31,286 bases of DNA from an uncultured Prevotella sp. (GCA_900769055.1 CAAGFF010000275.1:1-31286), one strand, 5' to 3'; positions 22,949 through 31,070 are shown, numbered from the stretch's first letter. Program-made: numbers and translations. Notes: generated by a model not told the origin, from the sequence alone.

Positions 22949-23671
22949 TTACAGAAAGAACGTCTCGTCCCATACCTCTGCAAGGCGTGCTATGCTTGGC
23001 AGAACAATGTGGGCACCGCAGTCGGAGAGGATGGAGTCGGATAGAGGACCGCTGTTGACGGCTATGGTGAAGCATCCTGCCGCTACGCCAGCCTTTATTC
23101 CAAGAGGTGCATTTTCTACCACTATACACTCGTGGGGAGCGACACCAGCCTTTGCCGCTCCCATGAGGTAGGGGTCGGGAGCTGGCTTGCCGTGTGTGAC
23201 ATCGTATGCCGTAACAATGCGTTCGGCGGTTATGAAGTTGCCGAAGTCGTTGACGAGTCTTGCTATCAGCGGTCGTTGTCCGCTTCCGGTTACGACCCCT
23301 ATCGCCATGCCGCCGTCCTTTATCTTCTGCATCAGGTTGATTACCCCGTCGAAGATATGTGCTTTAGGCATGGAATGGAATATATCGGTTTTCACGTCAT
23401 ACATTTTCTGAGCCTCTCTCTCGTCTATGTCACGGTGTTGCTGTAGCTTGACGAAGTTCCTTATGGTGTCAATGCCGCGTGCTCCTTCCGTGGCGTATGC
23501 ATCCTCGGCTGTCATGCTGATGCCGAACTGTGCCATTGACTTCTGCCATGCTATGGCATGGTTGGGCATGCTGTCGTAGAGCACGCCGTCCATGTCAAAG
23601 AGAACAGCCTTGGGACGGAATGTCCCAAGGCCGTGGTTATCTATAAAGCTTTTTATTTGTTCGTTGAACAT
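22949..23671 (-). CDS. HAD-superfamily hydrolase, beta-phosphoglucomutase-like
   Basis: 240 residues from MFNEQIKSF; an upstream in-frame extension reaches back into pgi and is rejected. Motif I is AVLFDMDGVLYDS (nucleophile Asp and +2 Asp), motif II VVTGSGQ, motif III Lys in HGKPAPDPYL, and motif IV IVVENAPLGIKAG. A helical C1 cap lies between motifs I and II (about residues 40-115). Family members dephosphorylate or isomerise sugar phosphates. Its place ten bases after pgi suggests a sugar phosphate, but the substrate is not determined. Confidence 0.9.
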   Translation of the reverse strand: MFNEQIKSFIDNHGLGTFRPKAVLFDMDGVLYDSMPNHAIAWQKSMAQFGISMTAEDAYATEGARGIDTIRNFVKLQQHRDIDEREAQKMYDVKTDIFHSMPKAHIFDGVINLMQKIKDGGMAIGVVTGSGQRPLIARLVNDFGNFITAERIVTAYDVTHGKPAPDPYLMGAAKAGVAPHECIVVENAPLGIKAGVAAGCFTIAVNSGPLSDSILSDCGAHIVLPSIARLAEVWDETFFL

Positions 23672-23681
23672 ACAGTCAGTA

Positions 23682-25040
23682 TTACTTCTCGTTGGCAAGA
23701 CGCTCCTTGATGGCTTTGCTGTCAGCCTCGTAACCGGGCTTGTCGAGCAGTGCAAACATATTTTTCTTATATGCCTCTACACCAGGCTGGTTGAATGGGT
23801 TCACACCAAGCACGTTGCCGCTGATGCCGCAACCTATTTCGAAGAAATAGATGAGCTGTCCGAGGTAGAACTCGTTGAGCTCGGGCATAGAGATGCGTAT
23901 GTTTGGAACACCGCCGTCGACGTGTGCCAGACGTGTGCCCAGTTCTGCCATCTTGTTTACATCGTCCACACGCTTGCCTGCGAGGAAGTTCAGTCCGTCA
24001 AGGTTCTCCTCGTCATGCGGGAAGAGCAGGGTGCGGTTGGGAGTCTCGACGCTGATAACGGTCTCGAAGATGGTGCGTTCGCCTTCCTGAATCCACTGTC
24101 CCATGGAGTGGAGGTCGGTGGTGAAGTCGCAGGATGCAGGGAAGATGCCCTTGCCGTCCTTGCCCTCGCTCTCGCCGTAGAGCTGCTTCCACCACTCGCT
24201 CATGAAGTGGAGCTTCGGCTGGTAGTTGACCATAATCTCAATCTTCTTGCCTGCCTCTGCATAGAGAGCGTTGCGAACTGCTGCATACTGGGCAGCGATG
24301 TTCTCTGCAAATGGTACGTCCTTGCCACAATCCTTCTCCATGGTCTGTGCGCCCTCTACAAGCTGGGCTATGTCGAAGCCTGCGCAGGCTATTGGGAGCA
24401 AACCTACAGGAGTGAGTACTGAGAAGCGTCCGCCTACGTTATCAGGAATGATGAAAGATGTGTAGCCTTCCTTGTCGGCGCATGTGCGTGCGGCACCCTT
24501 TTTTGCGTCTGTTATGGCTACGATGACCTTCTTTGCCTCTTCCTTGCCACGCTGTTCCTCGCATTGCTTCTTGAGAAGACGGAAGGTGAGAGCGGTCTCG
24601 GTGGTGGTTCCAGACTTGGAGATGTTGATTACACCGAACTTCTTGTCCTTCAGGTATTCTGTCAGTTCAGAGAGATAGTCCTCGCCGATGTTGTTTCCCG
24701 CGAAGAGGATGGTGGGGTTCTTCTTGTCACCTACAAGCCATGCGAACGAGTTGCTCAAAGCCTCGATGATGGCGCGTGCTCCAAGGTAGCTACCGCCGAT
24801 GCCAGCAACAACTACAACCTCGCAGTTCTGACGCAATACGTCGGCGCAGTCTTGTATCTGCTTTACGAAGTCAGCAGAGATTGATGTCGGCAGATGCAAC
24901 CATCCAAGGAAGTCGTTGCCTGGGCATGTGCCGTTTTCCAAGGCCTCCTGAGCGGCCTTTACCTGAGGCTCAAGAGCCTCTACTGCACCAGCTTTCAGGA
25001 ACTGGGCAGCTTTTGTGATGTCAAGTGATATATTTTTCAT
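23682..25040 (-). CDS. pgi: Glucose-6-phosphate isomerase
   Basis: 452-residue cytoplasmic enzyme interconverting glucose-6-P and fructose-6-P; the length fits the short bacterial form. Visible blocks are VVAGIGGSYLGARA (about residues 77-90), VINISKSGTTTETA (phosphate-binding, about 136-149), GGRFSVLTPVGLLP (about 203-216) and the C-terminal GVNPFNQPGVEAYKKNMF with the catalytic-region Gln and Lys. It lies between gpsA and the HAD hydrolase in the lysS-gpsA-pgi run, which places glycolysis and glycerol-phosphate synthesis in one unit. Confidence 0.97.
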   Translation of the reverse strand: MKNISLDITKAAQFLKAGAVEALEPQVKAAQEALENGTCPGNDFLGWLHLPTSISADFVKQIQDCADVLRQNCEVVVVAGIGGSYLGARAIIEALSNSFAWLVGDKKNPTILFAGNNIGEDYLSELTEYLKDKKFGVINISKSGTTTETALTFRLLKKQCEEQRGKEEAKKVIVAITDAKKGAARTCADKEGYTSFIIPDNVGGRFSVLTPVGLLPIACAGFDIAQLVEGAQTMEKDCGKDVPFAENIAAQYAAVRNALYAEAGKKIEIMVNYQPKLHFMSEWWKQLYGESEGKDGKGIFPASCDFTTDLHSMGQWIQEGERTIFETVISVETPNRTLLFPHDEENLDGLNFLAGKRVDDVNKMAELGTRLAHVDGGVPNIRISMPELNEFYLGQLIYFFEIGCGISGNVLGVNPFNQPGVEAYKKNMFALLDKPGYEADSKAIKERLANEK

Positions 25041-25088
25041 TTTGTTATGAATGATTGTTGTTGTTTTTTGGGGGGTGGGGTGTCTTTT

Positions 25089-25150
25089 TTCCGGTTTTTC
25101 CGGATATTCCGGTTTCTCCGGGTATTCCGGTTTTTCCGGGTTCTCCGGGG
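25089..25150. repeat. 9-bp tandem array with CCGG core between gpsA and pgi
   Basis: CCGG occurs at 25091, 25100, 25109, 25118, 25127, 25136 and 25145, exactly every nine bases, in the unit TTCCGGNNN. It lies in the 141-bp gap between gpsA and pgi. Read on the minus strand in one frame it would give a Gly-X-Y (collagen-like) peptide, a by-product of the 9-bp period; see the rejected items. Confidence 0.9.
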
Positions 25151-25181
25151 GGCGCTGGGGCGAATATTCTTCTGCTGGCTG

Positions 25182-26177
25182 TTACCGGAACGAGTCTGTG
25201 AGCAGCTTTATTTCTATCTGTGGGTTTATGCGCTCGTAGAGGATGTTGTAGACAGCATCGAGGATGGGCATGTTGACGTGCATGTGGCGGTTTATTTCCT
25301 TCATGCACTTAGTGCCGAAGTAGCCTTCGGCAATCATCTCCATCTCTATCTGTGCGCTCTTCACGGAGTAGCCCTTGCCAATCATTGTTCCGAACGTGCG
25401 GTTGCGGCTGAAGTTGGAATATCCCGTTACGAGCAGGTCGCCAAGGTATACTGAGTCATAGACATTGCGCTCCATGGGGTGTATGGCCATCAGGAAGCGG
25501 TTCATCTCCTGTACGGCGTTCGACATGAGCACGGCTTGGAAGTTGTCTCCGTATTTCAGTCCGCCGCATATGCCCGCCGCTATGGCGTAGACGTTTTTCA
25601 GTACCGATGAGTATTCGATGCCGATAACATCGCACGATGTCTTTGTCTTGATGAAGTCTGACGACAGCACATCGGCAAAAGCCTTTGCCTTATCGGTGTC
25701 GGCACAGCCCACTGTGAGGTACGACAGACGTTCGAGCGCAACCTCCTCGGCATGCGACGGTCCGCCTATGCAGGCGAGGTTCTCGTATGGCACGTCATAG
25801 ACGTGGTGGAAATATTCCGAGCATGCAAGGTTCTCGTCTGGCACGATACCCTTGATGGCTGTGAGCACGAATTTGTCCCTGATGCGTGTCTTGAGCTTGC
25901 GCAGGTGGTTTTTCAGATATGGCGAGGGAGTTACGAACACCAGGCTGTCGTAAGCCTCGACAATCTTGTTGAGGTCGGAGGAGAAGAATATCTCGTCGAC
26001 ATTGAAGTGCGCTCCCACAAGATAAGCAGGGTTGTGGCCCAGTCTCTTGAAATCCTCTATGCGGTCATCGCGCCGCATATACCATCCAATGTGGTGTGTA
26101 TGCTCCACCACAATTTTTGCAATGGCGGTTGCCCAGCTTCCTCCGCCTATGATGGCTATTTTCCCACAGTCGAACAT
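25182..26177 (-). CDS. gpsA: NAD(P)-dependent glycerol-3-phosphate dehydrogenase
   Basis: 331 residues from MFDCGKIAIIGGG. It reduces dihydroxyacetone phosphate to sn-glycerol-3-P for phospholipid synthesis. The dinucleotide-binding motif IIGGGSWATAIAK is at the N-terminus. LTAIKGIVPDENL and CIGGPSHAEEV belong to the N-terminal domain. SSVLKNVYAIAAGICGGLKYGDN holds the catalytic Lys, and YLGDLLVTGYSNFSRNR is the substrate-site block. Upstream in-frame Met codons only add a hydrophobic tail of intergenic origin. It sits between lysS and pgi on the same strand. Confidence 0.95.
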   Translation of the reverse strand: MFDCGKIAIIGGGSWATAIAKIVVEHTHHIGWYMRRDDRIEDFKRLGHNPAYLVGAHFNVDEIFFSSDLNKIVEAYDSLVFVTPSPYLKNHLRKLKTRIRDKFVLTAIKGIVPDENLACSEYFHHVYDVPYENLACIGGPSHAEEVALERLSYLTVGCADTDKAKAFADVLSSDFIKTKTSCDVIGIEYSSVLKNVYAIAAGICGGLKYGDNFQAVLMSNAVQEMNRFLMAIHPMERNVYDSVYLGDLLVTGYSNFSRNRTFGTMIGKGYSVKSAQIEMEMIAEGYFGTKCMKEINRHMHVNMPILDAVYNILYERINPQIEIKLLTDSFR

Positions 26178-26204
26178 TATGATAATTATTAGTTTTGAAT
26201 TCAC

Positions 26205-26301
26205 TCTCTAAGGAGAGCGGCAGAGCCGAGCGACGAATTGTCGGCGAGAGCCGATTATGAATTATTCAATCGCGGAATTTGTAATTCGTAACCTCAAATT
26301 T
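26205..26301. other. Intergenic lysS-gpsA, short degenerate repeats
   Basis: AATTCGTAA/AATTTGTAA-like units run from about 26254 to 26305 and touch the lysS stop. A purine-rich stretch (26212-26250) with two related segments, GAGAGCGGCAGAGCCGA and GGCGAGAGCCGA, lies on the gpsA side. No promoter box is clear, so read-through from lysS is likely. Confidence 0.5.
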
Positions 26302-28032
26302 CTAATTATTTGCTTTCTCTATCCAGGTGCCTATCTCCTCAAGTGACGGCTTCTCGTAACCGAGCTTGTACTTCTTGTTTATTTCGAGAAGCTTCTGCTG
26401 CAGTCCCTGTGGCTTTTCCTCAGCAATGTCGGCAATAAGGTTGTAGCCGGCCTTGCGCAGAACGTATGCCCATTCCTCTGCCACACCTATTTCTGCCCAT
26501 TCAGCGATGGTGCTTTGTGGCATCTTCTTCTCGGGCTTCATCTGTGGGAAGAATAGTACCTCCTGGATGTATGTCTTTCCGGTCATAAGCATTACCAGAC
26601 GGTCGATACCAATGCCGATGCCGCTTGTGGGAGGCATTCCGTATTGGAGTGCGCGCAGGAAGTCGTGGTCGATAATCATGGCCTCGTCGTCGCCCTTGTC
26701 GGCGAGTCTCATCTGCTCAACAAATCTCTCCTCCTGATCTATGGGGTCGTTAAGCTCTGAGTAAGCGTTGGCCAACTCCTTGCCGTTTACCATCAGCTCG
26801 AAACGTTCTGTTAGTCCTGGCTTAGAGCGGTGCTTCTTGGTGAGTGGTGACATTTCCACGGGATAGTCTGTTATGAAGGTTGGCTGTATGTATGTTCCCT
26901 CGCAGAACTCGCCGAACAGCTCATCTATGAGCTTGCCCTTGCCCATAGTGTCGTCAACATCCATGCCTTTCTCCTTGCAGAAGGCGCGTATCTCGTCCTC
27001 GCTCTTGCCGTTGCAGTCGAAGCCTGTCTTCTCCTTGATGGCATCGAGGATAGGCAGACGGCGGTAGGGAGCCTTGAAGCTGATTATCTGTCCGTCGACC
27101 TCACGCTCAGGCTTGCCGTTGACGGCTATGCAGACAGCCTCAAGAAGCTTCTCGGTGAACGACATCATCCAGTTGTAGTCCTTGTATTGTACGTACAGCT
27201 CCATGCAGGTGAACTCCGGGTTGTGGTTGCGGTCCATACCCTCGTTGCGGAAGTTCTTGCCTATTTCGTAAACACCCTCGAAGCCGCCCACGATGAGTCG
27301 CTTCAGGTAAAGTTCTGTAGCGATACGCATGTACATATCGACATTCAGGGCGTTGAAGTGTGTTATGAATGGGCGTGCCGATGCTCCTCCGGCAATAGCC
27401 TGTAGGGTAGGGGTCTCTACCTCTGTATATCCGGCCTCGTCGAGCACGCGGCGAATGGTGCGCAACACTGTGGCTCTCTGCAGGAATGTTTCCTTGACAC
27501 CATCGTTGACAACAAGGTCTACGTAGCGCTGGCGGTAACGCAGTTCTGGGTCATCGAACTTGTCGTAGGCCACACCGTCCTTGTATTTCACTATTGGCAG
27601 CGGCTTGAGACTCTTCGAGAGCAAGGTCAGCTCCTTGGCGTGAACGGATATCTCGCCCGTCTGGGTGCGGAACACAAAACCCTTCACTCCGATGAAGTCG
27701 CCTATGTCCATCAGTTTCTTGAATACCTTGTTGTACAGGTCCTTGTCCTCTCCCGGGCAAATGTCGTCACGTGAGATGTATATCTGGATGCGTCCCTTGC
27801 TGTCCTGAAGCTCGGCGAAGCTCGCCTTGCCCATGACGCGTCTGCTCATAAGCCTACCAGCCACCGAAACCTCACGTGGCTCGGCTTCATCGCTGAAGTT
27901 GTCCCTTATGTCAGTAGAAAAAGCGTTGGTGGGAAACTCTGCTGCAGGATATGGGTCGATACCCATGTCCCTTAACTCCTGGAGACTCTGGCGGCGGCCA
28001 ATCTCCTGTTCACTAAGCTCTAAAATATTCAT
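26302..28032 (-). CDS. lysS: Lysyl-tRNA synthetase, class II
   Basis: 576 residues. The N-terminal OB-fold anticodon-binding domain (about 55-165) contains VAGRLMSRRVMGKASFAEL and FIGVKGFVFRTQTGEIS. The class II core includes motif 1 (RRVLDEAGYTEVETPTL), motif 2 (GKNFRNEGMDRNHNPEFT) and motif 3 (GIGIGIDRLVML). After the usual end, at FFPQMKPEK, a further ~70 residues (TIAEWAEIGVAEEWAYVLRKAGY onward) form a C-terminal extension characteristic of Bacteroidota LysRS. It leads the lysS-gpsA-pgi-HAD run; promoter box at 28063-28070. Confidence 0.97.
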   Translation of the reverse strand: MNILELSEQEIGRRQSLQELRDMGIDPYPAAEFPTNAFSTDIRDNFSDEAEPREVSVAGRLMSRRVMGKASFAELQDSKGRIQIYISRDDICPGEDKDLYNKVFKKLMDIGDFIGVKGFVFRTQTGEISVHAKELTLLSKSLKPLPIVKYKDGVAYDKFDDPELRYRQRYVDLVVNDGVKETFLQRATVLRTIRRVLDEAGYTEVETPTLQAIAGGASARPFITHFNALNVDMYMRIATELYLKRLIVGGFEGVYEIGKNFRNEGMDRNHNPEFTCMELYVQYKDYNWMMSFTEKLLEAVCIAVNGKPEREVDGQIISFKAPYRRLPILDAIKEKTGFDCNGKSEDEIRAFCKEKGMDVDDTMGKGKLIDELFGEFCEGTYIQPTFITDYPVEMSPLTKKHRSKPGLTERFELMVNGKELANAYSELNDPIDQEERFVEQMRLADKGDDEAMIIDHDFLRALQYGMPPTSGIGIGIDRLVMLMTGKTYIQEVLFFPQMKPEKKMPQSTIAEWAEIGVAEEWAYVLRKAGYNLIADIAEEKPQGLQQKLLEINKKYKLGYEKPSLEEIGTWIEKANN

Positions 28033-28062
28033 AAAGTCTATTCGAATATGATTTTATGAGTG

Positions 28063-28070
28063 CAAAATTA
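28063..28070 (-). promoter_or_regulatory. Promoter -7 box for lysS
   Basis: TAATTTTG on the minus strand, about 30 bases before the lysS ATG. A matching upstream TTTG is not clear. Confidence 0.55.
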
Positions 28071-28155
28071 ATAAATAAATCCGAAAGCAAGTGTTTTTTT
28101 ATGTCTTTTTCATTATTTAATCTGCTAACTCAAGGCAAGTATGCCTGCTTTTTGT

Positions 28156-28163
28156 TATTTTTG
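28156..28163 (+). promoter_or_regulatory. Promoter -7 box for the SDR gene
   Basis: TATTTTTG, followed by GGGAGGAGGAAT, a strong ribosome-binding sequence ending about 11 bases before the ATG at 28190. This supports that start over the in-frame ATG at 28211. Confidence 0.55.
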
Positions 28164-28189
28164 CAGCTTGGGAGGAGGAATATATATTA

Positions 28190-28966
28190 ATGTATATGAA
28201 TAACAGGTGTATGAATACAGACCGAAAACATGCCATCGTCATGGGTGCCACATCGGGCATAGGACTTGAGGTTGCAAGGCTGCTTGCCGCAAGAGGATGG
28301 AAGGTGGGCATAGCAGGCCGCCGCGAGAAGTTGCTTTACGACATTATGGACGAGACTCCAGGCATAGTGGCCGCGCGGCAGATTGACGTGAACAGCGATG
28401 ATGCCGTGCAGGACCTTATGACGCTAATTGACAACACGGGAGGCATGGACCTGTATTTTCACAGCTCGGGGATAGGTTTCTACAATCCGGAGCTTGATGT
28501 TGCCAAGGAACTTGCTACCGTAACAACCAACTGCTTGGGCTTCACTCGCATGGTCACGGCGGCATTCGACTATTTTGCCTCTCGCCCTCGGCGGCATGGG
28601 CATATAGCCGTTATAAGCTCCATTGCCAGGACCCGCGGGTTGGGTGCTGCTCCTGCCTACTCCTCGTCGAAGCGTTTCGTAAGCCATTACTTGGAGTGTC
28701 TGCAGCAGCTTGCCCATATCCGGCATCTTTACAAACTGACCATTACCGACATCCGTCCGGGATTTGTGCGCACGCCCCTGATAGAGGGCAGCAGCTTTCC
28801 TTACCAGCTCTCGGCTGAGGCTGTGGCAAAGGATATAGTAGTAGCCATTGAACAGCGTCGCGCTACGGTTACTATAAATGGAGTCTACAGGTTGCTGGTC
28901 GGCCTGTGGAGCCTCATTCCCCGATGGCTGTGGGTTAGGATGAGAATAGTTGGCGGACGGGGATAG
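28190..28966 (+). CDS. Short-chain dehydrogenase/reductase (SDR)
   Basis: 258 residues of the classical SDR family. The cofactor motif is GATSGIG (about residues 19-25), followed by the AGRREK segment. Asp (DVNSDDA) and the SSGIG motif (in the place of NNAG) lie mid-domain. The catalytic Ser is in AVISSIARTRG and the YxxxK motif is YSSSKRF (about 162-168). After the fold a C-terminal hydrophobic, Arg-rich segment (LVGLWSLIPRWLWVRMRIV) may touch the membrane. Substrate unknown. The gene ends seven bases from the convergent oxyR. Confidence 0.92.
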   Translation: MYMNNRCMNTDRKHAIVMGATSGIGLEVARLLAARGWKVGIAGRREKLLYDIMDETPGIVAARQIDVNSDDAVQDLMTLIDNTGGMDLYFHSSGIGFYNPELDVAKELATVTTNCLGFTRMVTAAFDYFASRPRRHGHIAVISSIARTRGLGAAPAYSSSKRFVSHYLECLQQLAHIRHLYKLTITDIRPGFVRTPLIEGSSFPYQLSAEAVAKDIVVAIEQRRATVTINGVYRLLVGLWSLIPRWLWVRMRIVGGRG

Positions 28967-28973
28967 CCTCCAC

Positions 28974-29900
28974 CTATATCCTCTGCTCTGTGTTGTTCAG
29001 CTTTAGCATCTTCTCGGGCACGCTCTTCCTTATCTGTCCCGCTATCATGTCAAGCAGGCTCTGCCTGACAAACGACTTTGATGTTGCCATGACAACCTCG
29101 CGTGTGGGTATGGGAATGGCAAACGGACGCACAAGCGCTTTTTGCGTAGAGGTAAGCTGCATCGAGGCCAGCTCGGGAATGAAAGTTACTCCCTGCCCGT
29201 TCTCAACGATGCGCATGAACGTCTCGATGCTTCCTAATGAGTAGGCTGACTGGCTGGTCTTGGCGGCCTTGAGCTGGCAGAATTTCACCAGTTGGTCTCT
29301 GAAGCAATGACCCTCGTCAAGCAGCCACAGGAATTCGTTGCTCAGGTCGCTCGTCTTGATGCTCTTCTTGGCCGACAGCTGGTCGGAGGGTGAGACGTAG
29401 GCAAGGAACTGCTCGTAGAAGAGTGTTGTCAAGGCATAGTCGTCGAGGTCGCCTGTGTCAATCATTACCGCTGCATCAATCTCGTCTCTGTTGATGGCAC
29501 GCCGTAACTCGGCGGTTTTCATCTCAACCACCCGAATGTCCAACGAGGAATATTCTCTCATCAGGCTTGGAAAGAAGCGTGGCAGCAGATAGGGAGCAAT
29601 GGTAGGCAGGATGCCGAGCCTGAAAGTGCCCATAAGCGACTTCTTCTCCTCGGCAACGATATCTTTTAGCTTGCGTGCCCTGTTCAGTACCTTCCACGCC
29701 TGCTCCACAACAACCTTCCCAATAGCTGTTGGTATAACCTGCTGCGAGGAACGCTCGAAGAGCTTCACGTCAAGCTCGGCTTCCAGTTTCTGTATCATCG
29801 CGCTGAGGGTGGGCTGGGTCACGCCACATGCCTCGGCAGCCTTCACAAAATGGCGGGTGCGGTACACCGCCACGATATATTCCAATTGCTGTAAAGTCAT
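28974..29900 (-). CDS. oxyR: Hydrogen-peroxide sensor regulator OxyR (LysR family)
   Basis: 308 residues. The N-terminal winged helix-turn-helix (MTLQQLEYIVAVYRTRHFVKAAEACGVTQPTLSAMIQKLE) is followed by a LysR co-inducer domain. With the start at MTLQQL the two cysteines of LLDEGHCFRDQLVKFCQL fall exactly at 199 and 208, the numbers of the redox pair in E. coli OxyR. This supports both the identity and the start; the upstream Met (29921) lies at the promoter edge. Peroxide forms the C199-C208 disulfide and activates the protein. It is divergent from rubrerythrin, with an OxyR-type site between them. Confidence 0.95.
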   Translation of the reverse strand: MTLQQLEYIVAVYRTRHFVKAAEACGVTQPTLSAMIQKLEAELDVKLFERSSQQVIPTAIGKVVVEQAWKVLNRARKLKDIVAEEKKSLMGTFRLGILPTIAPYLLPRFFPSLMREYSSLDIRVVEMKTAELRRAINRDEIDAAVMIDTGDLDDYALTTLFYEQFLAYVSPSDQLSAKKSIKTSDLSNEFLWLLDEGHCFRDQLVKFCQLKAAKTSQSAYSLGSIETFMRIVENGQGVTFIPELASMQLTSTQKALVRPFAIPIPTREVVMATSKSFVRQSLLDMIAGQIRKSVPEKMLKLNNTEQRI

Positions 29901-29923
29901 ATCCGTAAATGCTTTTTCCATGG

Positions 29924-29931
29924 CAAATATA
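29924..29931 (-). promoter_or_regulatory. Promoter -7 box for oxyR
   Basis: TATATTTG on the minus strand, about 24 bases before the oxyR ATG at 29900. It would put the transcription start near 29917, inside the longer reading frame, favouring the shorter protein. Confidence 0.55.
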
Positions 29932-29981
29932 CATCACTTGGGGATAAAAGTCGGGAAAAGTGCAGTTAAAATAATGTAAAA

Positions 29982-30017
29982 ATAGATATTTTCTATACTC
30001 TGATAGGCATATTATGT
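29982..30017. promoter_or_regulatory. OxyR-type operator between oxyR and rbr
   Basis: Four quarter-sites: ATAG (29982), CTAT (29993), ATAG (30003) and ATGT (30014). The spacers are 7, 6 and 7 bases; the E. coli pattern is ATAG-N7-CTAT-N7-ATAG-N7-CTAT. Three of four quarters match exactly. The site ends at the TTTG element of the rbr promoter, the expected place for an activator that contacts RNA polymerase, and is 50 bp from the oxyR box. Confidence 0.7.
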
Positions 30018-30048
30018 TTGCCGTTTTTCAAAAATATATATAACTTTG
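30017..30048 (+). promoter_or_regulatory. Promoter for rubrerythrin
   Basis: TTTG (30017-30020), a 20 bp spacer, then TAACTTTG (30041-30048). The leader is about 45 bases. Confidence 0.75.
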
Positions 30049-30097
30049 CAATCAAATCAGAGAAACAGATAATTTACAAATAGCAAACAGAAAGATT

Positions 30098-30640
30098 ATG
30101 AAAGAACTTAAAGGAACAAAGACCGAGAAGAACCTCATGGAGGCTTTCGCCGGTGAGTCACAGGCACGCAACAAGTATTCATACTTCGCATCAAAGGCCA
30201 AGAAGGACGGCTATCAGCAGATTGCCGCTCTCTTCGAGGAGACTGCCAACAATGAGAAGGAGCATGCAAAAATGTGGTTCAAGTATCTTGAGGGTGGAGC
30301 CATCAAGGACACCATGTCTAACCTGAAGGTTGCTGCCGAGGGCGAGAACTACGAGTGGACAGACATGTACGACCGCATGGCCAAGGAAGCTGAGGAAGAG
30401 GGCTTCACAGAGATTGCCGCAAGGATGCGTGGCGTAGCAGAGATTGAGCGTCATCACGAGGAGCGCTACCGCAAGCTGCTCAAGAACATCGAGGATGGCA
30501 TAGTATTCTCACGCGATGGCGATACCATCTGGCAGTGCCGTAACTGTGGTCACATCGTTGTTGGCAAGGCTGCTCCTGAGGTATGCCCAGTATGCGACCA
30601 CGCACAGAGCTATTTCGAGGTAAGGGCCCAGAACTGGTAA
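30098..30640 (+). CDS. rbr: Rubrerythrin
   Basis: 180 residues. The N-terminal ferritin-like four-helix domain (about 1-140) carries the diiron ligands: Glu20 in AGESQARNKY, ETANNEKEHAK (Glu and His on the second helix), the Glu-rich third helix EAEEEGFTEIAARM, and GVAEIERHHEERY. The C-terminal rubredoxin domain (about 145-180) has two CxxC knuckles (WQCRNCGH and EVCPVCDH) for one Fe. It reduces hydrogen peroxide to water using electrons passed through the rubredoxin iron, the usual peroxide defence of anaerobes. The divergent oxyR and the operator between them indicate peroxide induction. Confidence 0.97.
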   Translation: MKELKGTKTEKNLMEAFAGESQARNKYSYFASKAKKDGYQQIAALFEETANNEKEHAKMWFKYLEGGAIKDTMSNLKVAAEGENYEWTDMYDRMAKEAEEEGFTEIAARMRGVAEIERHHEERYRKLLKNIEDGIVFSRDGDTIWQCRNCGHIVVGKAAPEVCPVCDHAQSYFEVRAQNW

Positions 30641-30685
30641 ACACCTCGACAGTTGTTCCCTAAGTGATGGTGGTAAAACACATTC

Positions 30686-30723
30686 TATCAGTCGTTTTGT
30701 CGCATTAAACGGGAAAACTGATA
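30686..30723 (+). terminator. Possible terminator hairpin after rbr
   Basis: TATCAGTCGTTTT and AAAACTGATA can pair (TATCAG with CTGATA, GTTTT with AAAAC) around a GC-containing loop. There is no U-tract, so this is a weak call. Confidence 0.35.
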
Positions 30724-30727
30724 TCAA

Positions 30728-30776
30728 CCGCCCTCTTTCGTAGAAACAGACATGCTGTTTTGACGAAAGAGGGCGG
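30728..30776. terminator. Strong 14-bp hairpin downstream of rbr
   Basis: CCGCCCTCTTTCGT (30728-30741) and ACGAAAGAGGGCGG (30763-30776) pair perfectly, with a nested AACAG/CTGTT inside. The trailing CTCTCTTTA is a poor U-tract, so it may be a two-way terminator or another palindromic repeat. Confidence 0.65.
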
Positions 30777-30918
30777 CTCTCTTTATGAAACTTTTCAAGC
30801 CACGCAAGTGGTTGTTGCTGGTTAACAAGTAATCCTATGTTTATAGGTGCTCATCAAGCTGCGTAGCAGCGTTTCCTCCAACTGTCCGCTTGCAGACATA
30901 CGCGGTATTGTTCAGGTT

Positions 30919-31000
30919 GTAAAACAGCGGTTTACAGGTCGTAAAACGGCGGTTTACAAAAATTAAACGGCGTTTTCCTGGTCGTAAAACGCCTGTTTTC
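30919..31000. repeat. Four GTAAAAC-GGTTTAC palindromes, ~22-bp period
   Basis: Imperfect 17-bp palindromes start at 30919 (GTAAAACAGCGGTTTAC), 30941 (GTAAAACGGCGGTTTAC), about 30963 (TTAAACGGCGTTTTC) and 30984 (GTAAAACGCCTGTTTTC). Start-to-start spacing is 22, 22 and 21. Confidence 0.85.
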
Positions 31001-31003
31001 AAC

Positions 31004-31070
31004 ATTCACCCCTCACCCTTCACCCCTCACCCCCCCCCTCGACTTTCAACCTTCACCATTCAACATTAAC
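31004..31070. repeat. TTCACCC/CTCACCC short tandem array
   Basis: Units CATTCACC, CCTCACCC, TTCACCCC and TTCAACCTTCACCATTCAAC repeat with a 7-10 base period around a run of C. Same type as the array at 17893-17930. Confidence 0.7.

Noticed and set aside
23672..23755. A longer HAD hydrolase starting inside pgi
   Set aside because: The extra residues overlap the end of pgi and precede the family's usual start.
23592..24422. A 276-residue open frame on the plus strand opposite pgi
   Set aside because: A shadow of the well-conserved pgi gene, with no domain or start signal. Similar long antisense frames opposite the oadA-like gene (5042-5800), lptD and GH89 were rejected for the same reason.
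25045..25308. A minus-strand open frame with collagen-like Gly-X-Y triplets
   Set aside because: It overlaps the end of gpsA in another frame, has no ribosome-binding site, and the triplets are explained by the 9-bp CCGG array.
30785..30829. A tiny open frame beginning MKLFKPRK
   Set aside because: About 15 codons, no promoter or ribosome-binding site, and it follows a repeat-type hairpin.
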